Origin: Verrucomicrobiota bacterium
GTDB taxonomy: Bacteria; Verrucomicrobiota; Verrucomicrobiia; Limisphaerales; UBA1096
Assembly: GCA_015658765.1 (NCBI GenBank)
Contig: DQOE01000306.1
Location: 1-11,674 of the forward strand
Length of the DNA stretch: 11,674 nucleotides
Direction: 5' to 3'
A program made the translations under genes and the position numbers. Positions 6,073-11,674 of this stretch are shown here, one piece after another. Under the pieces are notes generated by a model. It worked only from the letters and a program-made list of their open reading frames with translations, did not search any database and had not been told where the DNA came from. The stretch's first letter is position 1. Each line of letters opens with the position of its first letter.

Positions 6073-6870
6073 GATGCTGGCGTAGGCGTTGTGGTTGTGG
6101 ATGCTCTCGAAGTTCTCGGCCTCGACCTTGTACCACGTGACGTGCTCGTGCGCCTTGAGCCGGAGCACCACGTTGCGGACGAGGTCCTCGACAAATACCG
6201 GGTTTTCGTACGCCCGCTCGGTCACCGCCTTTTCGTCGGGACGCTTGAGCAGCGAGTACAGTTCGCTGCTGGCCGACTGCTCAATGAGCGCGATCAAATC
6301 CTCGATCCACACCGTCTCTGACGAGCGAATTGCCACCGTGACTTCGCCGCGCTGGTTATGCGCGCCGTACTGGCTGATCGCCTTCGAGCAGGGGCAGAGC
6401 GTCGTCACCGCCACACGCACGGTCATCACAAAATCGATGTCGCTGCCTGTGGCGTTGGCCTCGAATCGCACGGTGTAGTCCATCAGCCCCTCGCGCCCGG
6501 TGGCCGGGGCCTTCTTGGTGATGAAGTACGGGAACTCCATCTCAAGGTGTGAGGTGTTGGCCTTGAGCCGCTCCTGCATCCGGGCGAGCAGGTCGGGGAT
6601 GTTCTCGACGTGGATCATCCCGCCGTGCGAGTGCAGCACCTCGATGAACCGGCTCATGTGCGTGCCCTTGAACTCCATCGGCAAATCCACGAACAAGCCG
6701 ACCGTGGCGATGGTGTTCTGCACCACGTGGGCGCGATCCCGCACCTGGATCGGGAAGCGCAGGTCGCGCACGCCGACCTTGTCAATCGGCAGCTCTCGGG
6801 TGTCCCGCGTGCTTTGCGCGTCGTGCAGCGGGGTCATCGCGTCGGTGGTTATCGAATGCTCACTCGGCAT
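6061..6870 (-). CDS. folE2: GTP cyclohydrolase FolE2 (type IB)
   Basis: The enzyme converts GTP to 7,8-dihydroneopterin triphosphate, the entry step to folate and to queuosine-type deazapurines. The protein (269 residues from ATG 6870) carries the COG1469 signatures FKGTHMSRFIEVLH (68-81), TLCPCSKAIS (157-166, with the conserved catalytic/metal cysteine) and AHNQRGEV (170-177), and ends SIHNHNAYASIEKG. FolE2 has the T-fold and is not zinc-restricted, unlike FolE, so some bacteria use it when zinc is scarce; here it may simply be the only copy. The start is uncertain: ATG 6870 gives MPSEHS, ATG 6882 adds four residues and TTG 6906 adds twelve; residues before about position 25 are not conserved. 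It lies downstream of the GDSL hydrolase gene (46-base gap) and one base ahead of the heme-protein gene. No folate genes are next to it. Confidence 0.95.
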   Translation of the reverse strand: MPSEHSITTDAMTPLHDAQSTRDTRELPIDKVGVRDLRFPIQVRDRAHVVQNTIATVGLFVDLPMEFKGTHMSRFIEVLHSHGGMIHVENIPDLLARMQERLKANTSHLEMEFPYFITKKAPATGREGLMDYTVRFEANATGSDIDFVMTVRVAVTTLCPCSKAISQYGAHNQRGEVTVAIRSSETVWIEDLIALIEQSASSELYSLLKRPDEKAVTERAYENPVFVEDLVRNVVLRLKAHEHVTWYKVEAENFESIHNHNAYASIEKG

Positions 6871-6916
6871 CACGGCCAACATAGCAGGAGCGTCCCGCCT
6901 TGCCAAACGGCGAAAA

Positions 6917-7597
6917 CTACTCGCGCTTGGCCAAGCGCGGCTTCACGAGGGAAGTCCACAGCGCGTAGCCCTTGGCGTTGAGGTGTAGGCCATCGCCGAG
7001 GAACAGATCCGGCTTGGGCTTGCCGTCGCCGCCGAGCATCGGCTGCCAAATGTCGATGTAATCGAGCCGCTTGTCCTTGGCGCAGTCGCCGCGCACAAGC
7101 GCGTTGGCCTTGGCCATCTTCTCAGAGAGCTTCCAGCGACTGAGGCTGGGCTTGATGGAGATGTACGAGATGCGCGCCTTGGGCAGCTTGGTGTGCACGG
7201 CTTTCACAAATTTCTTAAAATCAGCCAGCACCGTCTCCGGCGACTTGCCGGCGGCGACGTCGTTGTCTCCAGCGTAAAGGACGATCTGCCTTGGTTTGTA
7301 CGGATGCAAGATGCGTCCGGCGAAGTGGGTCGAGTCGGCAATATGCGAGCCGCCGAAGCCCCGGTTGATCACCGAAAAACCAGCGAAATCCTGTTTGAGT
7401 GTTTTCCACATCCGGATGCTCGAGCTGCCGATGAACAGGACACCGCCCGGCTCGGGCATCTGTTTTTTGTCAGCGGCCTCGAAACGGGAGATATACTTTT
7501 CCCACCGCGACGAGTCGTGATCCGCCGCACTAGCAGCGATCGGCAACATCCCGCAGACAAATGCCAGTCGGGCGATAGTTTTTTGAACCAAGGGCAT
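6917..7597 (-). CDS. Exported SGNH/GDSL-family hydrolase
   Basis: The product has 226 residues. MPLVQKTIARLAFVCGMLPIAASA is a signal peptide, which fixes the start at ATG 7597. The SGNH blocks are in order: block I VLFIGSSSIRMW with predicted nucleophile S59, block II INRGFGGSHIAD (glycine near 82-83), block III LYAGDNDV with N112, and block V DGLHLNAKGY with D202 and H205. All four SGNH residues are therefore present. Such enzymes remove acyl or acetyl groups from lipids, polysaccharides or peptidoglycan; the small size and GSSSI variant match the acetylhydrolase-like group in Planctomycetes and Verrucomicrobia. Substrate unknown. The C-terminus RLAKRE is encoded across an 18-bp palindrome. 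The gene diverges from nadC with an 88-base shared upstream region. Confidence 0.9.
   Translation of the reverse strand: MPLVQKTIARLAFVCGMLPIAASAADHDSSRWEKYISRFEAADKKQMPEPGGVLFIGSSSIRMWKTLKQDFAGFSVINRGFGGSHIADSTHFAGRILHPYKPRQIVLYAGDNDVAAGKSPETVLADFKKFVKAVHTKLPKARISYISIKPSLSRWKLSEKMAKANALVRGDCAKDKRLDYIDIWQPMLGGDGKPKPDLFLGDGLHLNAKGYALWTSLVKPRLAKRE
6922..6939. repeat. 18-bp palindrome with CTTGGCCAAG core at the 3' end of the GDSL gene
   Basis: CGCGCTTGGCCAAGCGCG is a perfect palindrome with core 6926-6935. It encodes the final residues of the hydrolase (Leu-Ala-Lys frame) and finishes 5 bases from the stop codon end, effectively at the junction with folE2. No T tract follows, so it is not a standard terminator. 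Confidence 0.9.
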
Positions 7598-7685
7598 GCG
7601 GGGACTCTCAGGCAACGCTTCCCGCTTGGGAATAAAAAACGGTTTAAGCTTCAATCCGTTGCTCACTTGGCCAAGACTTTTGCCG
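7598..7685. promoter_or_regulatory. Divergent upstream region shared by the GDSL gene and nadC
   Basis: These 88 bases separate the two divergent starts and must hold the promoters of both genes unless they lie inside the neighbours. The centre is AT-richer (7631-7660). A CTTGGCCAAG copy sits at 7666-7675, eleven bases ahead of the nadC ATG. I could not pick a convincing -35/-10 pair or a recognisable operator such as an NrtR or NiaR site. Confidence 0.4.
7666..7675. repeat. CTTGGCCAAG copy in the nadC/GDSL divergent region
   Basis: This is a perfect 10-bp palindrome in intergenic DNA, ending eleven bases ahead of the nadC start codon, where it could affect translation initiation or serve as a protein site. 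Confidence 0.9.
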
Positions 7686-8537
7686 ATGCTGGAAGCGCTC
7701 AAGCCGGACGATTACCTGCCGCTGGTCAAGGCCGCCCTGGCCGAGGACATCGGCAGCGGCGACGCGACCACCCTGGCCCTGGTGCCCAGGGACTCGTTCG
7801 CGATGGCGGTGATGGTCGCCCGCGATCCGCTGGTCATGGCCGGGGTCGATCTCGCCCTGGCCGCGTTTCAGGAGGTTGATGAACGCGTCGAGTTTGGCAT
7901 CGAGATTTTCGACGGCCAACTCGGTGGGCTTGGCCAAGCGTTGCTGCGCGTGCAGGGGCCGACCCGAGCATTGCTCACGGCGGAGCGAACCGCCCTCAAT
8001 TTCGTCCAGCGCCTGGCCGGCGTGGCCACACTCACGGCGCGGTTCGTCGAGCAGGTCGCCGGCACTGGGGCGGAGATTCTCGACACACGAAAGACGACTC
8101 CCGGCTGGCGCGCGCTGGAGAAATACGCCGTGGCCTGCGGCGGCGGCACGAATCACCGCGTTGGGCTTTACGACCGGGTGATGATCAAGGACAACCATCT
8201 CGCCGCACTCGATGGCGACATCGCCAAGGCAGTGGCGCTGGCACGCGAGGCGTCGCCCGAATTGAAAATTGAGGTCGAGGCAGACACGGTCGAGCAGGCC
8301 CGGGCGGCGGCGGAAGCCGGCGCGGACATCGTCCTGCTTGACAACATGAGCTGCGACCAAATCCGCGAAGCCATCGAGCTGATTGATGGCCGTTCCGAGA
8401 CCGAGGCCAGCGGCGGCGTGACGCTGGAGACGGTCAGCGAAATCGCCGGGACGGGAGTGAACTTTATCTCGGTCGGCGCGCTGACCCACTCCGCGCCGTC
8501 GGTCGATATCGCGCTCGACTTCGACCAGATCGCCTGA
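7686..8537 (+). CDS. nadC: Nicotinate-nucleotide pyrophosphorylase (quinolinate phosphoribosyltransferase)
   Basis: NadC condenses quinolinate with PRPP to form nicotinate mononucleotide, CO2 and pyrophosphate, the third step of de novo NAD synthesis. The 283-residue length is typical. Signatures include EDIGSGDATT (20-29), the helix TAERTALNFVQRLAG (98-112), the PRPP/quinolinate site DTRKTTPGWRALEKYAVACGG (133-153), NHRVGLYDRVMIKDNH (156-171), and the C-terminal barrel strands IEVEADT, VLLDNM and ISVGALTHS. ATG 7686 gives the family N-terminus; the frame extends upstream to 7596 without similarity. nadA and nadB are not adjacent. It converges on rnc with only six bases between the stop codons and no hairpin between them. 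Confidence 0.97.
   Translation: MLEALKPDDYLPLVKAALAEDIGSGDATTLALVPRDSFAMAVMVARDPLVMAGVDLALAAFQEVDERVEFGIEIFDGQLGGLGQALLRVQGPTRALLTAERTALNFVQRLAGVATLTARFVEQVAGTGAEILDTRKTTPGWRALEKYAVACGGGTNHRVGLYDRVMIKDNHLAALDGDIAKAVALAREASPELKIEVEADTVEQARAAAEAGADIVLLDNMSCDQIREAIELIDGRSETEASGGVTLETVSEIAGTGVNFISVGALTHSAPSVDIALDFDQIA
7928..7939. repeat. CTTGGCCAAG copy (12-bp palindrome) inside nadC
   Basis: GCTTGGCCAAGC with core 7929-7938 is read in the plus frame as Leu-Gly-Gln (GLGQA, residues 81-85), a different frame from the Leu-Ala-Lys copies. Confidence 0.9.
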
Positions 8538-8543
8538 CAGCGG

Positions 8544-9233
8544 CTACTTCTGCGCCAGCTTGGCCAAGGCGGCCGAGGCGGCCTGCGACTCGGCTTCCTT
8601 TTTGCTGCCGCCGGTGCCGCGTCCCAGTTCTTTTCCTGCTTGAAGGACGGCGACCTCGAACTCCCGCGCGTGAGCCGGGCCGGAAGTGCTGAGCAGCTCG
8701 TACGTCGGCGATACGCCGGTGATGCCCTGGAAATATTCCTGCAACTCGCCCTTGGGATTTTCGATTATGGCGATGCTGTCCGGGTTGGCGAGTTCATCCT
8801 CAAAAACCCGCCGGACAAAGTCACTCGCAGCGTCCAGCCCGCCGTCGAGATACAGCGCGGCGACCAGCGCTTCAAAGACATCCTCCAGCGCGGAGTCCTT
8901 CCCCCGGTCAAAGTCGGATTGCTGGCCCCGGCCCAGGACGAGGTACTGCCCGAGGCCAAGCGCATCGGCCTTGGCCGCCAGCGACGTGCCGTTGACCAAC
9001 CCGGCGCGGGCCTTGGTCAGGTGGCCTTCGTCCTTTTCGGGATGAAGCCGGTAAAGCGACTCGGAGATCACCGCCTGCAAAATGGCGTCGCCGAGAAATT
9101 CCATCCGCTGGTTGTCATCGGACGGCTTCGATTGGTTGCCGGACGCCGAGGGATGCGTGATGGCAAGCTGCAACAGGCTCACGTCACGAAACTCGTGACC
9201 GAGCGTCTGCTGTATTGCCTGCAAGTCAGCCAC
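8544..9233 (-). CDS. rnc: Ribonuclease III
   Basis: RNase III cuts double-stranded RNA in rRNA precursors and regulatory duplexes. The 229-residue protein has both expected domains. The nuclease domain (about 5-150) carries the signature NQRMEFLGDAIL with E45 and D49, and EDVFEALVAALYLDGG with D118 and E121, the magnesium ligands. The double-stranded RNA-binding domain (about 158-228) begins NPKGELQEYFQ and contains the GGSKKEAESQAASAAL helix. The start is GTG at 9233, giving MADLQAIQQTLGHEF, close to the family N-terminus. The gap to the upstream unknown gene is nine bases, implying co-transcription. The last residues ALAKLAQK include a CTTGGCCAAG copy. Confidence 0.97.
   Translation of the reverse strand: MADLQAIQQTLGHEFRDVSLLQLAITHPSASGNQSKPSDDNQRMEFLGDAILQAVISESLYRLHPEKDEGHLTKARAGLVNGTSLAAKADALGLGQYLVLGRGQQSDFDRGKDSALEDVFEALVAALYLDGGLDAASDFVRRVFEDELANPDSIAIIENPKGELQEYFQGITGVSPTYELLSTSGPAHAREFEVAVLQAGKELGRGTGGSKKEAESQAASAALAKLAQK
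8559..8568. repeat. CTTGGCCAAG copy at the 3' end of rnc
   Basis: The perfect 10-mer is read on the minus strand as Leu-Ala-Lys, within the last eight codons of rnc, close to the convergent junction with nadC. Confidence 0.9.
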
Positions 9234-9242
9234 GCTTTGGGT

Positions 9243-9818
9243 TCACGATTCGTCCACGGCCGCGGCGACCGGTTTGGGTTCCCCGGTGGCTTCGTCAGCT
9301 GCGGGCGGGTTGAGACCGTACTCGAGCAGCTCGGCGACCTTGGCCTGCACGTCGCCAAGCTCGGCCAGCTTCAGCGCGGGATCGAGGATGGTGAAGACGT
9401 CGCCGGACTTGGCATGCTCGTAGATCAACATGCGGCCGCCGTCCTCGTTGCGAACCTGATCCTTGTTTTTGATGACGCGCTTGCGCTCGAGCATCACGGC
9501 GAGAATGAAACAGGCCTCCGTGTGCCCGGGGTCGTTTTGCTTGATCAGCTTTTTGAGCAGCGTCTCGGCGTTGTCCTTTTGAATGGCCTCGGGTGGCGGC
9601 GGAGGCGGCACCTCGTAAACGCCCTGCCAATGGGAGATATAGCCGCCCATCGCGCCGGGCTCAGTCTTGTGTTTTTGCTCCCAGCAACCAGGGCAGATGT
9701 CCCGGCGCTCGAGGCTGTCCATGCCGCGAAAGAGAATCGTGTGGTACGGTTGTTTGTCCTCGAACGCGGCGTCGCAGTCGTCGCAGTGGTGTGAGCGTGA
9801 ACGGAAATGCCAATCCAT
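9243..9818 (-). CDS. Unknown protein with N-terminal zinc-ribbon-like CxxC pairs and hexaproline
   Basis: The 191-residue protein has no signal peptide. The N-terminal 50 residues carry two CxxC pairs, CDDC (12-15) and CPGC (42-45), preceded by HH and followed by W, consistent with a treble-clef or rubredoxin-like zinc site. Then come GYISHWQGVYEV, six consecutive prolines (about 71-76), a helical part rich in Lys and Leu with CFILAVMLERKRVIKNKDQVR, and an acidic Ala/Pro tail. I recall similar short 'SRSHHC...F.DG' proteins in PVC bacteria next to housekeeping genes, but no function is known to me. It lies nine bases ahead of rnc, so a role with RNA or ribosomes is possible but unproven. The hexaproline should need EF-P for translation. 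Confidence 0.8.
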   Translation of the reverse strand: MDWHFRSRSHHCDDCDAAFEDKQPYHTILFRGMDSLERRDICPGCWEQKHKTEPGAMGGYISHWQGVYEVPPPPPPEAIQKDNAETLLKKLIKQNDPGHTEACFILAVMLERKRVIKNKDQVRNEDGGRMLIYEHAKSGDVFTILDPALKLAELGDVQAKVAELLEYGLNPPAADEATGEPKPVAAAVDES

Positions 9819-9898
9819 AATGATGCCCCGAAGGCACGCGGAGTATCACCGCGAGCTCGGGTTTCGGAAAGTTTTTTGCGCTTGGCCAAGCGCCTGGC
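9819..9898 (-). other. Spacer between lpoB-like gene and the zinc-ribbon gene
   Basis: These 80 bases contain the 16-bp palindrome at 9878-9893, a T6 tract at 9872-9877 on the wrong side for termination of the minus-strand transcript, and a weak inverted repeat CGCGG-N7-CCGCG (9838-9854). It may hold a promoter for the downstream gene pair, but none can be named. Confidence 0.35.
9878..9893. repeat. 16-bp palindrome with CTTGGCCAAG core between lpoB-like and zinc-ribbon genes
   Basis: GCGCTTGGCCAAGCGC is perfect, with core 9881-9890, starting five bases past the lpoB-like stop codon. A degenerate half-site, CCTGGCC, follows at about 9893-9899. Confidence 0.9.
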
Positions 9899-10522
9899 CT
9901 ACCAGCCGACGGCGGCGCGGGAGCCCTGCTTGACGATGAGCTTTTCCTCCTCCCAGACGGCCAGGCCGGTCTTGAGGTCGGTCAGCGAAAGTTGGAAGGC
10001 AAACTCGGACTGCCTGATTGTTGGAAGCAAACCACGCCTGGCGCGGGCGTTGTTTTGGATGATCTTGCCGGACAGGCTGTAGTCGGGCGAGACGAGGTTG
10101 CCCTTGCCGGGGATGGTCGCCTGGTTGAACTCGTCGTCGGCCCGCAGCTCGCGCACCGCCTTGGACGACTCGTCCTCCGGGCCGTCGAGGCCGACGGCCG
10201 TGGTCGTCAGTGCGCGGCCTCCCTTGTTCAGGGCCACGCGGATTTTTTTCATCAAACTGTCGGTGTCGATGTGCTGCGTAGTGTTGTTTTTGATGCGGCC
10301 GATCATCAGCACCTTGGGCTTGCCGGCGACTGACTGAATCGCGCCGGAGAGCAGCAACGACTGCGTCAGCTCGTCGGCCACGCGAATCCAGTCCTGCGTG
10401 TTGATTTGGCCCACGTTGACGATGCTGTCGCGTCCATTGTGATCGACGTACTTGGCCGTGGCACAGCCCAGCGCGAGCGCTGGCAGCACGGCGGCGGTGA
10501 TGAGTTTGACAAGCGGTTTCAT
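9899..10522 (-). CDS. LpoB-like penicillin-binding protein activator lipoprotein
   Basis: The 207-residue product starts with MKPLVKLITAAVLPALALGC, a lipoprotein signal with lipobox ALGC and lipidated C20. The rest matches the LpoB/PF13036 pattern: NVGQINTQDWIRVADELTQSLL, then a strand KPKVLMIGRIKNNTTQHIDTDSLMKKIRVAL, and a C-terminal LSLTDLKTGLAVWEEEKLIVKQ. In enterobacteria LpoB is an outer-membrane lipoprotein that reaches through the periplasm and activates PBP1b; homologues elsewhere are assigned by fold, so the partner here is inferred. It is preceded by the COG3014-like gene with nine bases between them, the same pairing as in many gammaproteobacteria, which supports the call. ATG 10522 is fixed by the signal peptide. 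Confidence 0.88.
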   Translation of the reverse strand: MKPLVKLITAAVLPALALGCATAKYVDHNGRDSIVNVGQINTQDWIRVADELTQSLLLSGAIQSVAGKPKVLMIGRIKNNTTQHIDTDSLMKKIRVALNKGGRALTTTAVGLDGPEDESSKAVRELRADDEFNQATIPGKGNLVSPDYSLSGKIIQNNARARRGLLPTIRQSEFAFQLSLTDLKTGLAVWEEEKLIVKQGSRAAVGW

Positions 10523-10531
10523 GTCTGCGGT

Positions 10532-11674
10532 TTATTTTAGCCGAAATTGCTGAATCTTCAAGGGCGCTCCCGGCGCGAAGCTCTTGACACAGACCACGTT
10601 CACGCGGCCGGTATTCACCGTGACCTCGCTTTTTTGCGGGCCAACGAGCAGCGCCAGCTTGCGGTCGCCCGGCGTCTCGACACGGCAAACACGGAACTCC
10701 TTTGGCAGCGTGGTCCACGTGCGGAGATCGGCCTGCGCGCCAGCGGCTTGGTACAAAAAACCGGCGATGGCACCGAGATCGCCGGCTTCCTCCCGGGCTT
10801 TTTTTGCCACGGCCGCCTTGGCGGCGGAGGCGGCCAGCGTGCGGAAAATCACCGCCGGCAGCCCGGTGCGAAAGTCACGGGCGACCACGGCGTCCATGTC
10901 GCAGATCAGCGTGGCCTCGCGCTTGGTCCCGCCGATGGCAACGTGCGCGTGAGTGGAGCGACCCCGGCGCTCGAGCCGGGGGAACGCCGCCGCGACGTAC
11001 GGCACGTTTTTGTCGTACAACGGCACGTCGAGCCGAACCTCGCGGCGGATCGGCGCCACGCCGGTCTCGAAGATGACGTATGTCAGGTCGGGATGCTTCG
11101 CGCCGCCGAGGATGCGGTCGACCATCCCGATCTCGTCGGCGAGAAACCCCGGCCCGCCCAGCGTCGAGTGAATGCGCCGGAGCGAGACGAGCGCATTCTC
11201 CCGGCCGTCGGCCGCAAGGCTCCACAGGCAGAGCGCGTGCAGAAAGTCGGTGAACGGGTTGACGAACGCGCCGTAGTCCAGCGCGATGTCCGGCTGAAGC
11301 TCGTCGAGCTTTGCGCCGCGGATGGCCCGCTCGAATTCCCCGGCGGACTTGCGGGCGGCGACGATGCGGCGGGCGTTGCGGACGACTTCGGCATCCTGCT
11401 CGGCGTGCGCCTGGCGCAGCTCGACGAGCGCGGTCTCCGCTTGGCCAAGCTGCAAATAATTCAGCGCTTGGTACGTGTTGAGCATCACCCGATCGTAGCC
11501 GCGCCCCTCGTACGGCAATGCGGCCAGGTTGGTCAGCAGTCCGGTGGCCTCCCTCGATAGCCGCAACTTGGCCTGCCGGTCGTAAAACGCGATCCGCTTT
11601 TCCGCCTGCTCGAACGCGTGGTTGCTGGCCGCGAACTGGCCGGCGGCCCGGAGCGCCGCGCCCTGCTCGAGAAA
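10532..11674 (-). CDS. COG3014-family helical-repeat protein (N-terminus beyond right edge)
   Basis: The frame stays open to the last base of the window, so 380 residues are present and the N-terminus is missing. The apparent start at TTG 11566 is not real: the upstream codons read FLEQGAALRAAGQFAASNHAFEQAEKRI, a TPR-like helical pair typical of the family. Next come YEGRGYDRVMLNTYQALNYLQLGQAETALVELRQA, another TPR-like unit and a family hallmark, then FVNPFTDFLHALC and a beta-rich second half with YVIFETGVAPIRREVRLDVP. COG3014 proteins are envelope proteins of unknown function that usually neighbour LpoB. Expected but not visible is an N-terminal lipoprotein signal. A role in peptidoglycan synthase control is inferred from the neighbour only. 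Confidence 0.85.
   Translation of the reverse strand, partial: FLEQGAALRAAGQFAASNHAFEQAEKRIAFYDRQAKLRLSREATGLLTNLAALPYEGRGYDRVMLNTYQALNYLQLGQAETALVELRQAHAEQDAEVVRNARRIVAARKSAGEFERAIRGAKLDELQPDIALDYGAFVNPFTDFLHALCLWSLAADGRENALVSLRRIHSTLGGPGFLADEIGMVDRILGGAKHPDLTYVIFETGVAPIRREVRLDVPLYDKNVPYVAAAFPRLERRGRSTHAHVAIGGTKREATLICDMDAVVARDFRTGLPAVIFRTLAASAAKAAVAKKAREEAGDLGAIAGFLYQAAGAQADLRTWTTLPKEFRVCRVETPGDRKLALLVGPQKSEVTVNTGRVNVVCVKSFAPGAPLKIQQFRLK
11439..11450. repeat. CTTGGCCAAG copy (12-bp palindrome) inside the COG3014-like gene
   Basis: GCTTGGCCAAGC with core 11440-11449 is read on the minus strand as Leu-Gly-Gln (QLGQAET), the same frame choice as the nadC copy. Confidence 0.9.

Noticed and set aside
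4980..6140. Long plus-strand open frame opposite the heme-protein gene
   Set aside because: The minus-strand frame has a signal peptide, CATCH and the methionine ligand segment, so the plus frame is a compositional shadow.
8640..9794. Long plus-strand open frame of 384 codons opposite rnc and the zinc-ribbon gene
   Set aside because: The minus strand encodes a clear RNase III; the plus frame has no family motifs and spans two opposite genes.
9872..9893. T6 tract plus 16-bp palindrome as a terminator after the lpoB-like gene
   Set aside because: The T tract precedes the hairpin on the plus strand and is an A tract after it on the minus strand, so it does not fit an intrinsic terminator in either direction.
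315..11450. Palindromes as REP/MITE mobile elements
   Set aside because: Copies share only 10-12 bases, with no common flanks, no longer terminal inverted repeats and no target duplications, so an iterated short word fits better than a mobile element.
11564..11566. TTG as start of the COG3014-like gene
   Set aside because: The frame continues to the window edge with family-like sequence, so the true start is outside.

Overview
The window is a GC-rich chromosomal stretch, most likely from a member of the Verrucomicrobiota or a near relative in the PVC group. The pointers are a secreted CxxCH protein of the Planctomycete/Verrucomicrobium heme-binding type, FolE2-type GTP cyclohydrolase, an exported isochorismatase-fold hydrolase, an LpoB/COG3014 lipoprotein pair and a stand-alone NusG paralogue. 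The assignment is inferred from gene content. No rRNA, tRNA, CRISPR array, transposase or phage gene is visible. Coding density is about 95 percent, and no gene-free stretch exceeds about 130 bases.

Layout. Positions 1-258 (+) are the end of a gene for an Ala/Pro/Lys/Glu repeat protein, closed by a strong intrinsic terminator (282-311). Then come three plus-strand genes: tyrS (385-1665), a NusG/RfaH-like gene (1688-2221) and a PfkB-family kinase (2276-3331). Facing them is a minus-strand series, in transcription order: SGNH/GDSL hydrolase (7597-6917), folE2 (6870-6061), heme-binding HEAT-like protein (6059-4968), exported cysteine hydrolase (4924-4043) and elongation factor P (3954-3391). It ends at a minus-strand terminator (3360-3331). 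nadC (7686-8537, +) diverges from the GDSL gene and converges on a second minus-strand series: a COG3014-like protein (cut by the right edge), LpoB-like lipoprotein, a zinc-ribbon-like unknown protein and RNase III.

Functionally this is mostly housekeeping: tRNA charging, elongation at proline stretches, RNA processing, NAD and pterin synthesis, and cell-wall synthase activation. Exported proteins of unknown substrate are mixed in.

The standout is not a gene. The perfect palindrome CTTGGCCAAG occurs ten times in 11.7 kb, where base composition predicts about 0.01-0.02. Five copies are intergenic although only about 5 percent of the window is intergenic. Copies inside genes are read in two different frames, so the DNA word rather than a peptide appears to be conserved. 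One copy has grown into a 22-bp perfect palindrome that forms the stem of the EF-P terminator. This resembles highly iterated palindromes such as HIP1 of cyanobacteria, but with a different sequence.
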